A program made the translations under genes and the position numbers. 33,872 nt of DNA from an uncultured delta proteobacterium (GTDB lineage: Bacteria; Myxococcota_A; Polyangia; Polyangiales; JADJMO01), in NCBI GenBank assembly GCA_903923175.1, contig CAIXWQ010000683.1, forward strand, positions 1 through 33,872, given 5' to 3'. How positions within the stretch are numbered: position 1 is the first letter of the stretch; the number at the start of each line of letters is the position of its first letter. Under the pieces are notes generated by a model that made no database searches, was not told the origin of the DNA, and saw only the letters and a list, made by a program, of their open reading frames with translations. Positions 8,257-15,482 of the stretch are shown here, in pieces.

Positions 8257-9696
8257 ATGTCCGACTTCCTCGTCGACCTCGGCGCCAACCCGACCGCCCG
8301 CAAGCTGATCAAGTCCCTCGGCCTGCCGCTCCCGCTGCCGCAGCCGCTGAAGCGTGAGCGCGGCGCCTGGAAGGCGCGACCGCTGATGGACGCGAAGGTC
8401 GCCGTCGGCGCGACCCCCGGCGCCGAGCTCTCGGCGGCGATCGCCGACGCGCTCTCTGCCGCGGGCGCCGATCCCTACGTGCTCGAGGCGCTCCGCCCCG
8501 CCTTCCGAGAGGCGGGCGAGACGCACGGGCGCCCCGCCAAGCCGCTCGAGGCGCTCGGCGAGACCGCCAAGCTCGCAGCGGTCGTCTTCGACGCGACGGG
8601 CATCGCGGACGTGGCCGGGCTCCACGCCGTGTACGAGTTCTTCCACCCGCTCGTGGGGCGGCTCGCGCCGTGCGCGCGGGTGCTCGTGATCGGCCGCGCA
8701 GAGTCCGCCGTCTCCGTCGGGAGCGCGAGCGCGGAGGCCACGGCCGCGCAGTCCGCGCTCGAGGGGTTCGTGCGCAGCGTCGCCAAGGAGATCGGGCGAA
8801 ACGGCTCGACCGCGAACCTGATCTCGGTCGCGCGCGGCGCCGAGGATCACCTCGCCCCGGTGATCCGGTTCGTCGCGTCGCCGATGTCGGCGTTCGTGAC
8901 CGCGCAGCCGATCCGCCTGCACGATGCGGCCAAGAGGCAGGGGGCCGCGCGCCTCACTCGCTCGCTCGAGGGGAAGCTCGCGCTCGTCACCGGCGCCGCG
9001 CGCGGCATCGGTGAGGCGACGGCGCGCACGCTCGCGCGCGAAGGGGCGCGCGTGATTTGCCTCGACCGGCCGGGCGACGAGGCCGCGATCAGCCAGCTCG
9101 CCCGCGAGCTCGCGGGCGTGCCGCTGCTCGTCGATCTCGGCGCCCCGGACGCCCCGGCCACGATCGCGGAGGCCGTGCGCGCCGCTTCCTCGGGCGCCGG
9201 CCTCGACGTCGTCGTGCACAACGCCGGCATCACGCGCGACAAGACGCTCGCGCGGATGAAGCCCGAGCAGTGGGACTCCGTGCTCGACGTGAACCTCGCT
9301 GCAGTCGTGCGCGTCACCGCCGCGCTCGAGCCGCTGCTCCGCGAGGGCGGGCGCGTGATCTGCCTCTCCTCGATCGCCGGCCTCGCCGGGAACGTCGGCC
9401 AGTCGGCCTACGCCGCCTCCAAGGCGGGGATCGTCGGCTGGGTGCGCGCGACCTCGGCCCGGCTCGCGCCCCGCGGGATCACCGTCAACGCCATCGCGCC
9501 CGGATTCATCGAGACGCGCCTCACCGCCGCGATCCCGATGGCGATCCGCGAGGTCGCGCGCCGCCTCGCCGCGCTCGGCCAGGGGGGCCAGCCCGAGGAC
9601 GTCGCGCAGGCCATCACCTTCCTCGCCACGCCCGGCGCCCAAGGGCTCACCGGCAGCACGCTGCGAGTCTGCGGCGGCGCCTTCGTCGGCGCGTAG
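8257..9696 (+). CDS. High-molecular-weight 3-oxoacyl reductase (FabG4-like SDR)
   Basis: A 479-residue protein with two Rossmann-like halves, the arrangement of high-molecular-weight FabG such as mycobacterial FabG4 (about 454 residues). Residues ~1-230 form a flavodoxin-like N-terminal domain without a clear cofactor motif. The C-terminal SDR domain has TGAARGIG (T245 onward), NAG, catalytic Ser372, and Tyr385-x3-Lys389 (YAASK). It would reduce 3-oxoacyl-CoA/ACP or, in degradation, oxidise (R)-3-hydroxyacyl-CoA. ATG 8257 is supported by AGGAGA at 8245-8250; an in-frame upstream ATG at 8161 would add a non-conserved segment with no ribosome binding site. Its pairing with a MaoC hydratase suggests the operon runs through (R)-3-hydroxyacyl intermediates. 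Confidence 0.92.
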   Translation: MSDFLVDLGANPTARKLIKSLGLPLPLPQPLKRERGAWKARPLMDAKVAVGATPGAELSAAIADALSAAGADPYVLEALRPAFREAGETHGRPAKPLEALGETAKLAAVVFDATGIADVAGLHAVYEFFHPLVGRLAPCARVLVIGRAESAVSVGSASAEATAAQSALEGFVRSVAKEIGRNGSTANLISVARGAEDHLAPVIRFVASPMSAFVTAQPIRLHDAAKRQGAARLTRSLEGKLALVTGAARGIGEATARTLAREGARVICLDRPGDEAAISQLARELAGVPLLVDLGAPDAPATIAEAVRAASSGAGLDVVVHNAGITRDKTLARMKPEQWDSVLDVNLAAVVRVTAALEPLLREGGRVICLSSIAGLAGNVGQSAYAASKAGIVGWVRATSARLAPRGITVNAIAPGFIETRLTAAIPMAIREVARRLAALGQGGQPEDVAQAITFLATPGAQGLTGSTLRVCGGAFVGA

Positions 9697-9764
9697 GCCT
9701 CGCGCCTCATCGAGCCTCGTCGAGTCCGTCGGGACGCGCGGGCGCGAGTCACCACACGGTCCCA

Positions 9765-9798
9765 CTGGGGGCTCTGCGAGGCGCCGCCCCAGACCCCC
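9765..9798. repeat. REP-like G/C hairpin in the FabG-thiolase gap
   Basis: CTGGGG (9765-9770) pairs with CCCCAG (9787-9792), and ACCCCC follows. The form GGGGGCTCTGC...CCCCAGACCCCC resembles short palindromic elements scattered between genes in high-GC bacteria. It fills part of a 133-bp gap inside an otherwise compact operon and could act as an mRNA stem-loop. There is no T-run, so it is not a simple terminator. Confidence 0.35.
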
Positions 9799-9829
9799 GC
9801 GAGAGACGGCGTCAACACCGGAGCACCCC

Positions 9830-11140
9830 ATGGCGAAAGCATCCAGAGAGCCCCAGACCCGCCGCGCCGTCATCGTCGCCGGCGCCCGCACGCCGTTCAT
9901 GAAGGCGTTCGGTGACTTCGTGAAGCTCGACACGATCGCGCTCGGCGGCGCGGCGGTGCGCGGCCTCTTGCAGAAGACCGGCCTGCGCTTCGACGAGGTC
10001 GAGTCGATCGTCTGGGGCGGCGTGATCCTGCCGAGCGCCTCGCCGAACGTCGCGCGCGAGATCGCGCTCGACCTCGGGCTCGACGCGGGGTGCGAGGGGA
10101 TGACCGTGACGCGCGCCTGCGCCTCCGGGTTGCAGGCCATCACCCTCGCGGCCGCGGCGATCGAGCGCGGCGAGTACGACGTCGCGATCGCCGGCGGCAG
10201 CGATTCCACGAGCAACGCGGAGATCAAGCTCCCGCAGAAGGTCGTGCACGCGCTCGCGCCGCTGGCGCTCGGCAAGCCGACGCCGGCCGACTACCTCGGC
10301 GTGCTCTCGCAGCTGATGCCGCTCTCGGAGATCCTGCCGCAGCGGCCGAGGATCGCCGAGCGCACCACCGGCGAGGTCATGGGCGCGGCGGCCGAGCGCA
10401 TGGCGCGCCGCAACGAGATCTCGCGCGAAGCCCAGGACGAGCTCGCCGCGCGCTCGCACCACCGCGCCGCGGCCGCGATCGCGGCGGGGCGCTTCGAGGC
10501 CGAGATCGTCCCGGTGCAGACCCCCAGCGGCAAGTGGGTCCACGCCGACGGGCTCGTGCGCGCCGACACCAGCGTCGAGAAGCTCGCCAAGCTGAAGCCC
10601 GTGTTCTCTCGAGATGGCACGCTCACCGCGGGCAACTCGAGCGCGCTCACCGACGGCGCGGGCGCGGTGCTGCTCATGAGCGAGGAGAAGGCGCGCGCGC
10701 TCGGCTACAAGCCGCTCGCGACGATCCGGTCGTGGTCGTACGTGGGCGTCGACCCTGCCGATCAGCTCCTGATCGGCCCCGCGCTCGCGATGCCCCGCGC
10801 GCTCGAGCGCGCCGGCCTGCGCCTCGCCGACGTGGACCTGATCGACATGCACGAGGCGTTCGCCGCGCAGGTGCTCAGCGTCGTCAAGGTGCTCGGCAGC
10901 AAGGCCTGGTCACGCGCGAGGCTCGGTCGCGACGAGGCGGTCGGCGACGTCGATCCCGAGAAGCTCAACGTGCACGGCGGCTCGCTCGCCCTCGGGCACC
11001 CGTTCGGCGGCACGGGCGCGCGCATGGTCACCACGATGGCGAACGAGCTCTCGCGGACGGGCAAGCGCATCGCGCTCCTCGGCATCTGCGCGGCCGGCGG
11101 GCTCGGCGCGGCGGCCGTGCTCGAACGCGTGGAGGGGTGA
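9830..11140 (+). CDS. Acetyl-CoA acyltransferase / thiolase (FadI/FadA2-like)
   Basis: A 436-residue thiolase that cleaves 3-oxoacyl-CoA with CoA, the last beta-oxidation step. All active-site elements are present: nucleophile Cys97 in TRACASG, His341 in HEAFAAQ, His390 in GHPFGGTGAR, and Cys420 in GICAAGG. The length equals E. coli FadI (436) and is close to mycobacterial FadA2 (about 440). A CCGGAGCACCCC stretch precedes ATG 9830 but gives only a weak ribosome binding site. The coding end overlaps the ribosome binding site of the next gene. With the dehydrogenase, hydratase and reductase upstream it completes a full degradation cycle in one operon. Confidence 0.95.
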   Translation: MAKASREPQTRRAVIVAGARTPFMKAFGDFVKLDTIALGGAAVRGLLQKTGLRFDEVESIVWGGVILPSASPNVAREIALDLGLDAGCEGMTVTRACASGLQAITLAAAAIERGEYDVAIAGGSDSTSNAEIKLPQKVVHALAPLALGKPTPADYLGVLSQLMPLSEILPQRPRIAERTTGEVMGAAAERMARRNEISREAQDELAARSHHRAAAAIAAGRFEAEIVPVQTPSGKWVHADGLVRADTSVEKLAKLKPVFSRDGTLTAGNSSALTDGAGAVLLMSEEKARALGYKPLATIRSWSYVGVDPADQLLIGPALAMPRALERAGLRLADVDLIDMHEAFAAQVLSVVKVLGSKAWSRARLGRDEAVGDVDPEKLNVHGGSLALGHPFGGTGARMVTTMANELSRTGKRIALLGICAAGGLGAAAVLERVEG

Positions 11141-11142
11141 GC

Positions 11143-11682
11143 GTGCCCGCGAGCTCCACGGTGGACGCGATGGTCGGCGCGCTGGACGTGAAGGCGACGC
11201 GCGCGTTCGTCGCGTTGATGATGGCGTTCATGGGGCGCGCGCTGGTCGCGGTGTCCTCCACGGACGACGAGGTTCGCGCCGAAATCGAGGGGTTTCCGGA
11301 GGGGTTCAACTTCGAGATGAAGGTCCTGCCGGCGGGCCCCCGCTTCCGGCTGCGCAAGCTCGCCGGGCGATTCGTGCCCGACGCCGCGGCGACGCGCCCG
11401 ACGCTCGCCATCCAGTTCAAGCACCTGCGGCACGCGGCGCGGGTGCTCTCGTTCGTGGAGTGCACGCCGGCTGCGTTCGCCAACGACCGGCTCGTCGTCG
11501 ACGGCGACGTCGCGTTCGCCATGCGCATGCAGCGGATCCTCGATCGCATGCAGTCGATCCTGCTGCCACACGCCATCGCCGCGCGTGCGCTCAAGCGGGC
11601 GCCCGCGCTGCCGTTGGCCGGACACGCCGTCGCGGCCGCGAAGCTCTACGCACGGATCGCGCGGGGGGCGTTCGCGGACTGA
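11143..11682 (+). CDS. Small protein of uncertain family, possibly SCP2-like lipid binding
   Basis: A 179-residue protein. GTG 11143 is chosen because GGAGGGG (11131-11137) lies 5 nt upstream; GTG 11137, overlapping the thiolase stop, would place the ribosome binding site too close. The central part has alternating hydrophobic strands with FNFEMKVLP and PTLAIQFKHLRHAARVLS, then LVVDGDVAFAMRMQRIL. This resembles the beta-sheet and 'GD' region of SCP2 sterol/acyl-CoA-binding domains, but the match is by eye and weak. No signal peptide or metal motif is seen. Its tight coupling to the thiolase suggests a role in the same lipid pathway, perhaps as an acyl-CoA carrier. The product call is tentative. 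Confidence 0.75.
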   Translation: MPASSTVDAMVGALDVKATRAFVALMMAFMGRALVAVSSTDDEVRAEIEGFPEGFNFEMKVLPAGPRFRLRKLAGRFVPDAAATRPTLAIQFKHLRHAARVLSFVECTPAAFANDRLVVDGDVAFAMRMQRILDRMQSILLPHAIAARALKRAPALPLAGHAVAAAKLYARIARGAFAD

Positions 11683-11689
11683 GAGACTC

Positions 11690-11762
11690 GAGCCCGAGCC
11701 CGAGCCCGAGCGCGGCCACGAGCCCGGTCACGGACACCGATACGGACACGGACACGGACACG
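11690..11762 (+). repeat. Hexanucleotide tandem repeats (GAGCCC and GGACAC units)
   Basis: Two microsatellite-like tracts lie between the 11143 gene and the dehydrogenase gene: about 3.5 units of GAGCCC (11690-11711) and, from about 11731, several GGACAC units with one variant CGATAC. They sit 36-108 bp before ATG 11798. Read in frame with the dehydrogenase they would encode Glu-Pro and Gly-His dipeptides, so length changes in 6-bp steps would keep the frame. Confidence 0.7.
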
Positions 11763-11797
11763 AGCTTGCGAACGAACACGACGACGGGAGAGGCACG

Positions 11798-12994
11798 ATG
11801 AACCGCGTGTATTTCGAGTTCTTTTGCCCCGTGAAGATCCTCGCCGGCACCTCCGCGTTGGAGCACGTGCCGTTCGAGCTGCGGCGACTCGGCTCGTCGC
11901 GGCCGATGCTGGTGACCGACGCGGGCGTCCGCCGTGCGGGGCTGCTCGCGCCGCTCGAGCGCGCGCTCGCGGAGGGGGACATGGCCTTCGGCGCGGTGTT
12001 CGAGGACGTCCCCGCCGACTCGTCGACCCACGTCGTGGCCGCCTGCGCGCGCCTCTATCGCGAGCGCTCGTGCGACGCGATCGTGGCCGTGGGAGGCGGC
12101 TCGGTCATCGACACGAGCAAGGGGGCGAACATCCTCGTGTCCGAAGGGGGCGAGTCGCTCGAGCCCTATGCCGGCGCCGGCGCGCTGACCCGCCCGCTCA
12201 AGCCCTTCTTCGTGGTTCCGACCACCTCGGGCACCGGCTCCGAGGTCACGCTCGCTGCCGTCATCGCCGACCCCGACAAGGGGGTGAAGCTCCCCTTCAC
12301 CTCGCCGTTCCTGCTGCCGAACGCGGCGGTGCTCGATCCGCGCATGACGGTGACGCTGCCGCCGTTCCTGACCGCGGCCACCGCGATGGACGCGCTCACG
12401 CACGCGGTCGAGGCCTACACCTGCATGGCGAAGAACGCGGTGAGCGACGCCTACGCGGTCGCCGCGGTGAAGAAGGTCGCCGAGCACCTGCCGATCGTGA
12501 TGGCTTCGCCCGGGGATCTCGCGGCGCGCTTCGAGCTCGCGCTGGCCGCGACGCTGGCGGGGATCGCCTTCTCGAACTCGATGACGGGGCTGGTCCACGC
12601 GCTCGGCCACGCGATCGGCGCCCTCTGCCACGTCCACCACGGCGCCTGCATGGGGCTGCTGCTCCCGTACGTGCTCGAGCACAACGCGCACGGCGACGAG
12701 CGCTGCCGTGACGCGATCGGCGAGCTCCTGCTGCCGCTCGATGGGGCGGACGTCTACGCGCGCACCGCGCGAGGCGCGCGCCCGGGCGCAGCGATCGCGT
12801 CCATCCGCGCCCTGCGCGATCGGCTGCACGCCCAGTGCGGGCTGGCGCGCACGCTCGCCGAGACCGGCAAGGTCGGCCGCGCTCAGCTCCCGACGCTCGC
12901 GCGCATGGCGCTCGACGAAGGCGCTCTCGCGTACAATCCGGTCGCCATCGGATACGCCGACGCCCTCGCCGTGCTCGAACGCGCCTGGGCGTGA
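11798..12994 (+). CDS. Iron-containing (group III) alcohol dehydrogenase
   Basis: A 398-residue NAD(P)-dependent dehydrogenase of the Fe-ADH family. The nucleotide site shows VGGGSVIDTSKG and TTSGTGSEVT. Metal ligands appear in the expected spacing: Asp198 and His202 in MDALTHAVEAY, His267 in GLVHALGHAIG, and His281 in HVHHG (14 residues apart, as in FucO). The substrate cannot be read from sequence; short-chain alcohols, hydroxyacids and lactaldehyde are all possible. ATG 11798 is supported by GGGAGAGG a few bases upstream; an open frame continues upstream through the hexamer repeats but lacks a convincing start. It may be the last gene of the fatty-acid operon or separately transcribed after the repeats. 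Confidence 0.92.
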   Translation: MNRVYFEFFCPVKILAGTSALEHVPFELRRLGSSRPMLVTDAGVRRAGLLAPLERALAEGDMAFGAVFEDVPADSSTHVVAACARLYRERSCDAIVAVGGGSVIDTSKGANILVSEGGESLEPYAGAGALTRPLKPFFVVPTTSGTGSEVTLAAVIADPDKGVKLPFTSPFLLPNAAVLDPRMTVTLPPFLTAATAMDALTHAVEAYTCMAKNAVSDAYAVAAVKKVAEHLPIVMASPGDLAARFELALAATLAGIAFSNSMTGLVHALGHAIGALCHVHHGACMGLLLPYVLEHNAHGDERCRDAIGELLLPLDGADVYARTARGARPGAAIASIRALRDRLHAQCGLARTLAETGKVGRAQLPTLARMALDEGALAYNPVAIGYADALAVLERAWA

Positions 12995-13376
12995 CCCGCG
13001 GCTCCGCCGAGGCGGTGCGAAATCGCGTACGCAGTCGGCGACTGCCGCTCTCTTCGCGGTGAGGTGATCTCGCCACACTGCGGGGTTCACGCGCGCCTGC
13101 GTCGGGTGCCGACGCTCCGACAGGCGGCTGCCGATCCGCCGACGAACTCGGCTTCCCGTGGTCGCGTGAAGATTGCGCCAACGGCAAACGGAGTGGTGAC
13201 GCATGGGCACCCACGCCCGCGCACGCCTCATGCACTCAGGGCCACAGCGTCTCCTTCGGGGAACTCGGCCCCGGGCGCAGAGTCGTCGTGGCCCTCCGAC
13301 CGGTCGGGAGGCCGCGACGACCCCTTGAAGGTCGTTTGACCTACCGCGATTCCCGGAATAACCGAGCCCGCCCGTC
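12995..13376 (+). promoter_or_regulatory. 382-bp intergenic region with a long hairpin, a short palindrome and a promoter
   Basis: No convincing gene is seen here. At 13282-13321 lies a 19-bp hairpin: arms 13282-13300 and 13303-13321 pair with two G-U wobbles, one mismatch and a 2-nt centre; there is no T-run after it. At 13329-13342 is the palindrome AGGTC-GTTT-GACCT. It overlaps a -35 candidate TTGACC (13336-13341), which is 17 nt before TAACCG (13359-13364). That promoter would start transcription about 5 nt before ATG 13377. The palindrome may be an operator for the downstream operon. Confidence 0.45.
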
Positions 13377-14462
13377 ATGCCCAAACCCCTCCGCGGAGCC
13401 ATCGTCGGCTACGGATTCATCTCCGAAAACGGGCACATCCCTGCGTACCTGGCCCGCGCGAAGGCGTCGGGGGACGTCCACGTCGTCGCGATCGCGGACG
13501 TCTGTCCCGAGCGTCGCGAGAAGGCGCGCGCGAGCCTGCCGCCCGAGGTCCGGATCTACGAGTCGCACCAGGCTCTGCTGGCCGCCGAGGCGAAGAACCT
13601 CGACTTCGTGGACGTGTCCGCGCCGCCGTACGTGCACGCGGAGATCGCGCACGCCGCCTTCGACGCCGGGCTGCACGTGCTGTGCGAGAAGCCCATCGCG
13701 CCGACCACGGTCGAGGCCCGCGGGCTGCTCGAGCATGCGCGCCGCGCGGGCCGCGTCTTCTTCCCCTGCCACAACTACAAGCACGCGCCGGTCATCAAGG
13801 CCGTGCGCCGCGTGATCGACTCCGGGCGCATCGGCCAGGTGCGGCTCGTCACGCTCAACACGTTCCGCAACACGCACGCCAAGGGCGTGGCCGAGTGGAA
13901 CCGCGACTGGCGCCGCGAGAAGAGGATCTCGGGCGGCGGCATCGCGATGGACCACGGCTCGCACACGTTCTACCTCGCGTTCGACTGGCTCGCGTCGCAC
14001 CCGACCGCCGTCACGGCGAAGATGTCGACGCTCGGCGCCTACGACACCGAGGACAACTTCACCTGCACGCTCACGTTCCCGAACGGCGTCGCGCAGGCCA
14101 TCCTCACGTGGACCTCGGGCGTCCGGAAGGTCATCTACACCATCCACGGCGAGCATGGCGCGATCACGGTCGAGGACGACGACATCCAGGTCGCGCTCAT
14201 GCAGCCGACCAACGGCCCCGACGTGGCGCAGGGCGCCGTGAAGTGGAGCGTCGAGCGCCAGGCCATCGAGTCGAACTGGATGGATGCCAGCCACGTCGGC
14301 TGGTTCAACTCGCTGTTCGATCAGTTCAAGAAGGCCATCGAGACGGGTGACTTCGTGGGCCACGAGGCGCGCGAGGCCTTCCTCTGCATCCAGCTCATCG
14401 ACAACGCGTACGCCTCGGCGTCGCAGGGCTCGAGGGAGCTGCCGCTAGCCACGGAGGTCTGA
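13377..14462 (+). CDS. Gfo/Idh/MocA family NAD(P)-dependent oxidoreductase
   Basis: A 361-residue protein with an N-terminal Rossmann domain (GAIVGYGFISENGHIP) and the family's catalytic E104-K105-P106 (CEKPIAPT). The C-terminal alpha/beta domain holds the substrate motif GGGIAMDHGSH with Asp192/His193/His196. Family members oxidise or reduce a hydroxyl on sugars, inositols or related polyols; the substrate is not evident here. It is the first gene of an operon, with the CDP-alcohol phosphatidyltransferase starting 6 bp after its stop. The pairing suggests it prepares or modifies the polyol that becomes a lipid head group, which is inference. The start is ATG 13377, near-leaderless if the promoter described upstream is right. 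Confidence 0.92.
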   Translation: MPKPLRGAIVGYGFISENGHIPAYLARAKASGDVHVVAIADVCPERREKARASLPPEVRIYESHQALLAAEAKNLDFVDVSAPPYVHAEIAHAAFDAGLHVLCEKPIAPTTVEARGLLEHARRAGRVFFPCHNYKHAPVIKAVRRVIDSGRIGQVRLVTLNTFRNTHAKGVAEWNRDWRREKRISGGGIAMDHGSHTFYLAFDWLASHPTAVTAKMSTLGAYDTEDNFTCTLTFPNGVAQAILTWTSGVRKVIYTIHGEHGAITVEDDDIQVALMQPTNGPDVAQGAVKWSVERQAIESNWMDASHVGWFNSLFDQFKKAIETGDFVGHEAREAFLCIQLIDNAYASASQGSRELPLATEV

Positions 14463-14468
14463 GGCGCG

Positions 14469-15350
14469 ATGTTGGACCGTTCGTTCGCTTGGGCGATCTT
14501 GGTTTGGGCCGCGACGGTCCTGACGCTCTTCTCGTTCCGCCTGCTCACCAAGGGGCGCGCCCGCTTCGATCGGATCGACAAGATCGGCGGCTCGGTGCTC
14601 CTGTCGCAGCGCGTGATGGAGGCGTTCTACTGGACGTTCGGGCCTATCGTCCGCCTCTGCGTCGCGCTCGGCATCACGGCGAACATGATCACGTGGGGCT
14701 CGCTCGTGAGCGGCATCGCGGCCGGCTTCGCGCTGGCGCTCGGCCACTTCGGCATCGGCGGCTTCCTCGGGCTGATGGGCATGCTGCTCGACACGTTCGA
14801 CGGCATGGTCGCGCGCGCGACCCAGAAGTCGTCGGACAGCGGCGAGGTGCTCGACGCCGCGGCGGACCGCTACACCGAGTTCTTCTTCATCGGCGGGCTC
14901 GCCTTCTATTACCGGCAGGACGCCTGGTTCTGCGCGACGGCGATGTTCGCGCTGCTCGCGGCGCTGATGATCAGCTACTCGAGCGCCAAGGCCGAGGCGA
15001 TGCACGTGCCGACGCCTCGCGGCACGATGCGCCGCCACGAGCGGGGGACGTACCTCGTCGCCGGCGCCGTGATCTCCGCGTTCACCGACGGCTGGGAGCT
15101 CGGCCGGTTCGACCACCCTGTCGGCGTGCCGATGCTCACCGGGCTCGCCCTCATCGCGCTCGTCGGAAATGCGTCCGCGGTGCGCCGCTTCATGGCGGTG
15201 GCCCGTTCGGTGCGCGCCAAGGAGCTCGCGGCCCGCGCGGCGGGAGCGGCCGCGCCGACCTCGCAGCCGCCGGTCAGCGAGGACGAGGACGACGAGGTCG
15301 AGGCGCCCGTGCTCCACGCGGCCAGCGTCGACGGCGTGCACGCTCCCTGA
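14469..15350 (+). CDS. CDP-alcohol phosphatidyltransferase family membrane enzyme
   Basis: A 293-residue multi-pass membrane protein that would transfer a phosphatidyl group from CDP-diacylglycerol (or a CDP-alcohol) to a hydroxyl acceptor. The full family signature is present: D108-x2-D111-G112-x2-A115-R116-x8-G125-x3-D129-x3-D133. A first hydrophobic segment (about 8-25) precedes the usual helices. After the last helix comes an Ala-rich stretch and an acidic tail with EDEDDEVE, which is unusual and may be cytoplasmic. The acceptor cannot be deduced; glycerol-3-phosphate, inositol phosphate and others are used in this family. It is translationally close to the Gfo/Idh gene (6-bp gap) and followed by a radical SAM gene. 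Confidence 0.92.
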   Translation: MLDRSFAWAILVWAATVLTLFSFRLLTKGRARFDRIDKIGGSVLLSQRVMEAFYWTFGPIVRLCVALGITANMITWGSLVSGIAAGFALALGHFGIGGFLGLMGMLLDTFDGMVARATQKSSDSGEVLDAAADRYTEFFFIGGLAFYYRQDAWFCATAMFALLAALMISYSSAKAEAMHVPTPRGTMRRHERGTYLVAGAVISAFTDGWELGRFDHPVGVPMLTGLALIALVGNASAVRRFMAVARSVRAKELAARAAGAAAPTSQPPVSEDEDDEVEAPVLHAASVDGVHAP

Positions 15351-15469
15351 GCGCCCTGGGGGCACCTCCCCACGGTTCTGCTGCTTCCCACCGCGAACGC
15401 GGCGCGGCAACGTCGGCGACGAATGCTTTTTTTCGTTCGCTTGGCGCGGGCGAGCTCGGCGCTGCCTGC

Positions 15470-15475
15470 TAGAGT
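15470..15475 (+). promoter_or_regulatory. Candidate -10 element (TAGAGT, preceded by TGC) for the radical SAM gene
   Basis: TGCTAGAGT ends exactly 7 nt before ATG 15483, the same arrangement as at 2847-2852. It predicts a separate, leaderless transcript for the radical SAM gene despite the genes just upstream on the same strand. Confidence 0.5.
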
Positions 15476-15482
15476 CGGCGCG

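Noticed and set aside
8140-10275. 711-residue minus-strand frame opposite FabG and thiolase
   Set aside because: Low-complexity antisense frame crossing two genes with complete active sites.
11591-13402. 603-residue minus-strand frame opposite the iron dehydrogenase
   Set aside because: Antisense composition, including an artefactual Val-Ser repeat from the hexamer tracts.
15392-15440. Intrinsic terminator at the T7 run (15427-15433) after the CDP-alcohol transferase gene
   Set aside because: Only a 4-5 bp stem precedes the T-run, and the 7-bp GCGAACG/CGTTCGC pairing spans the run with a ~35-nt loop; too weak to call.
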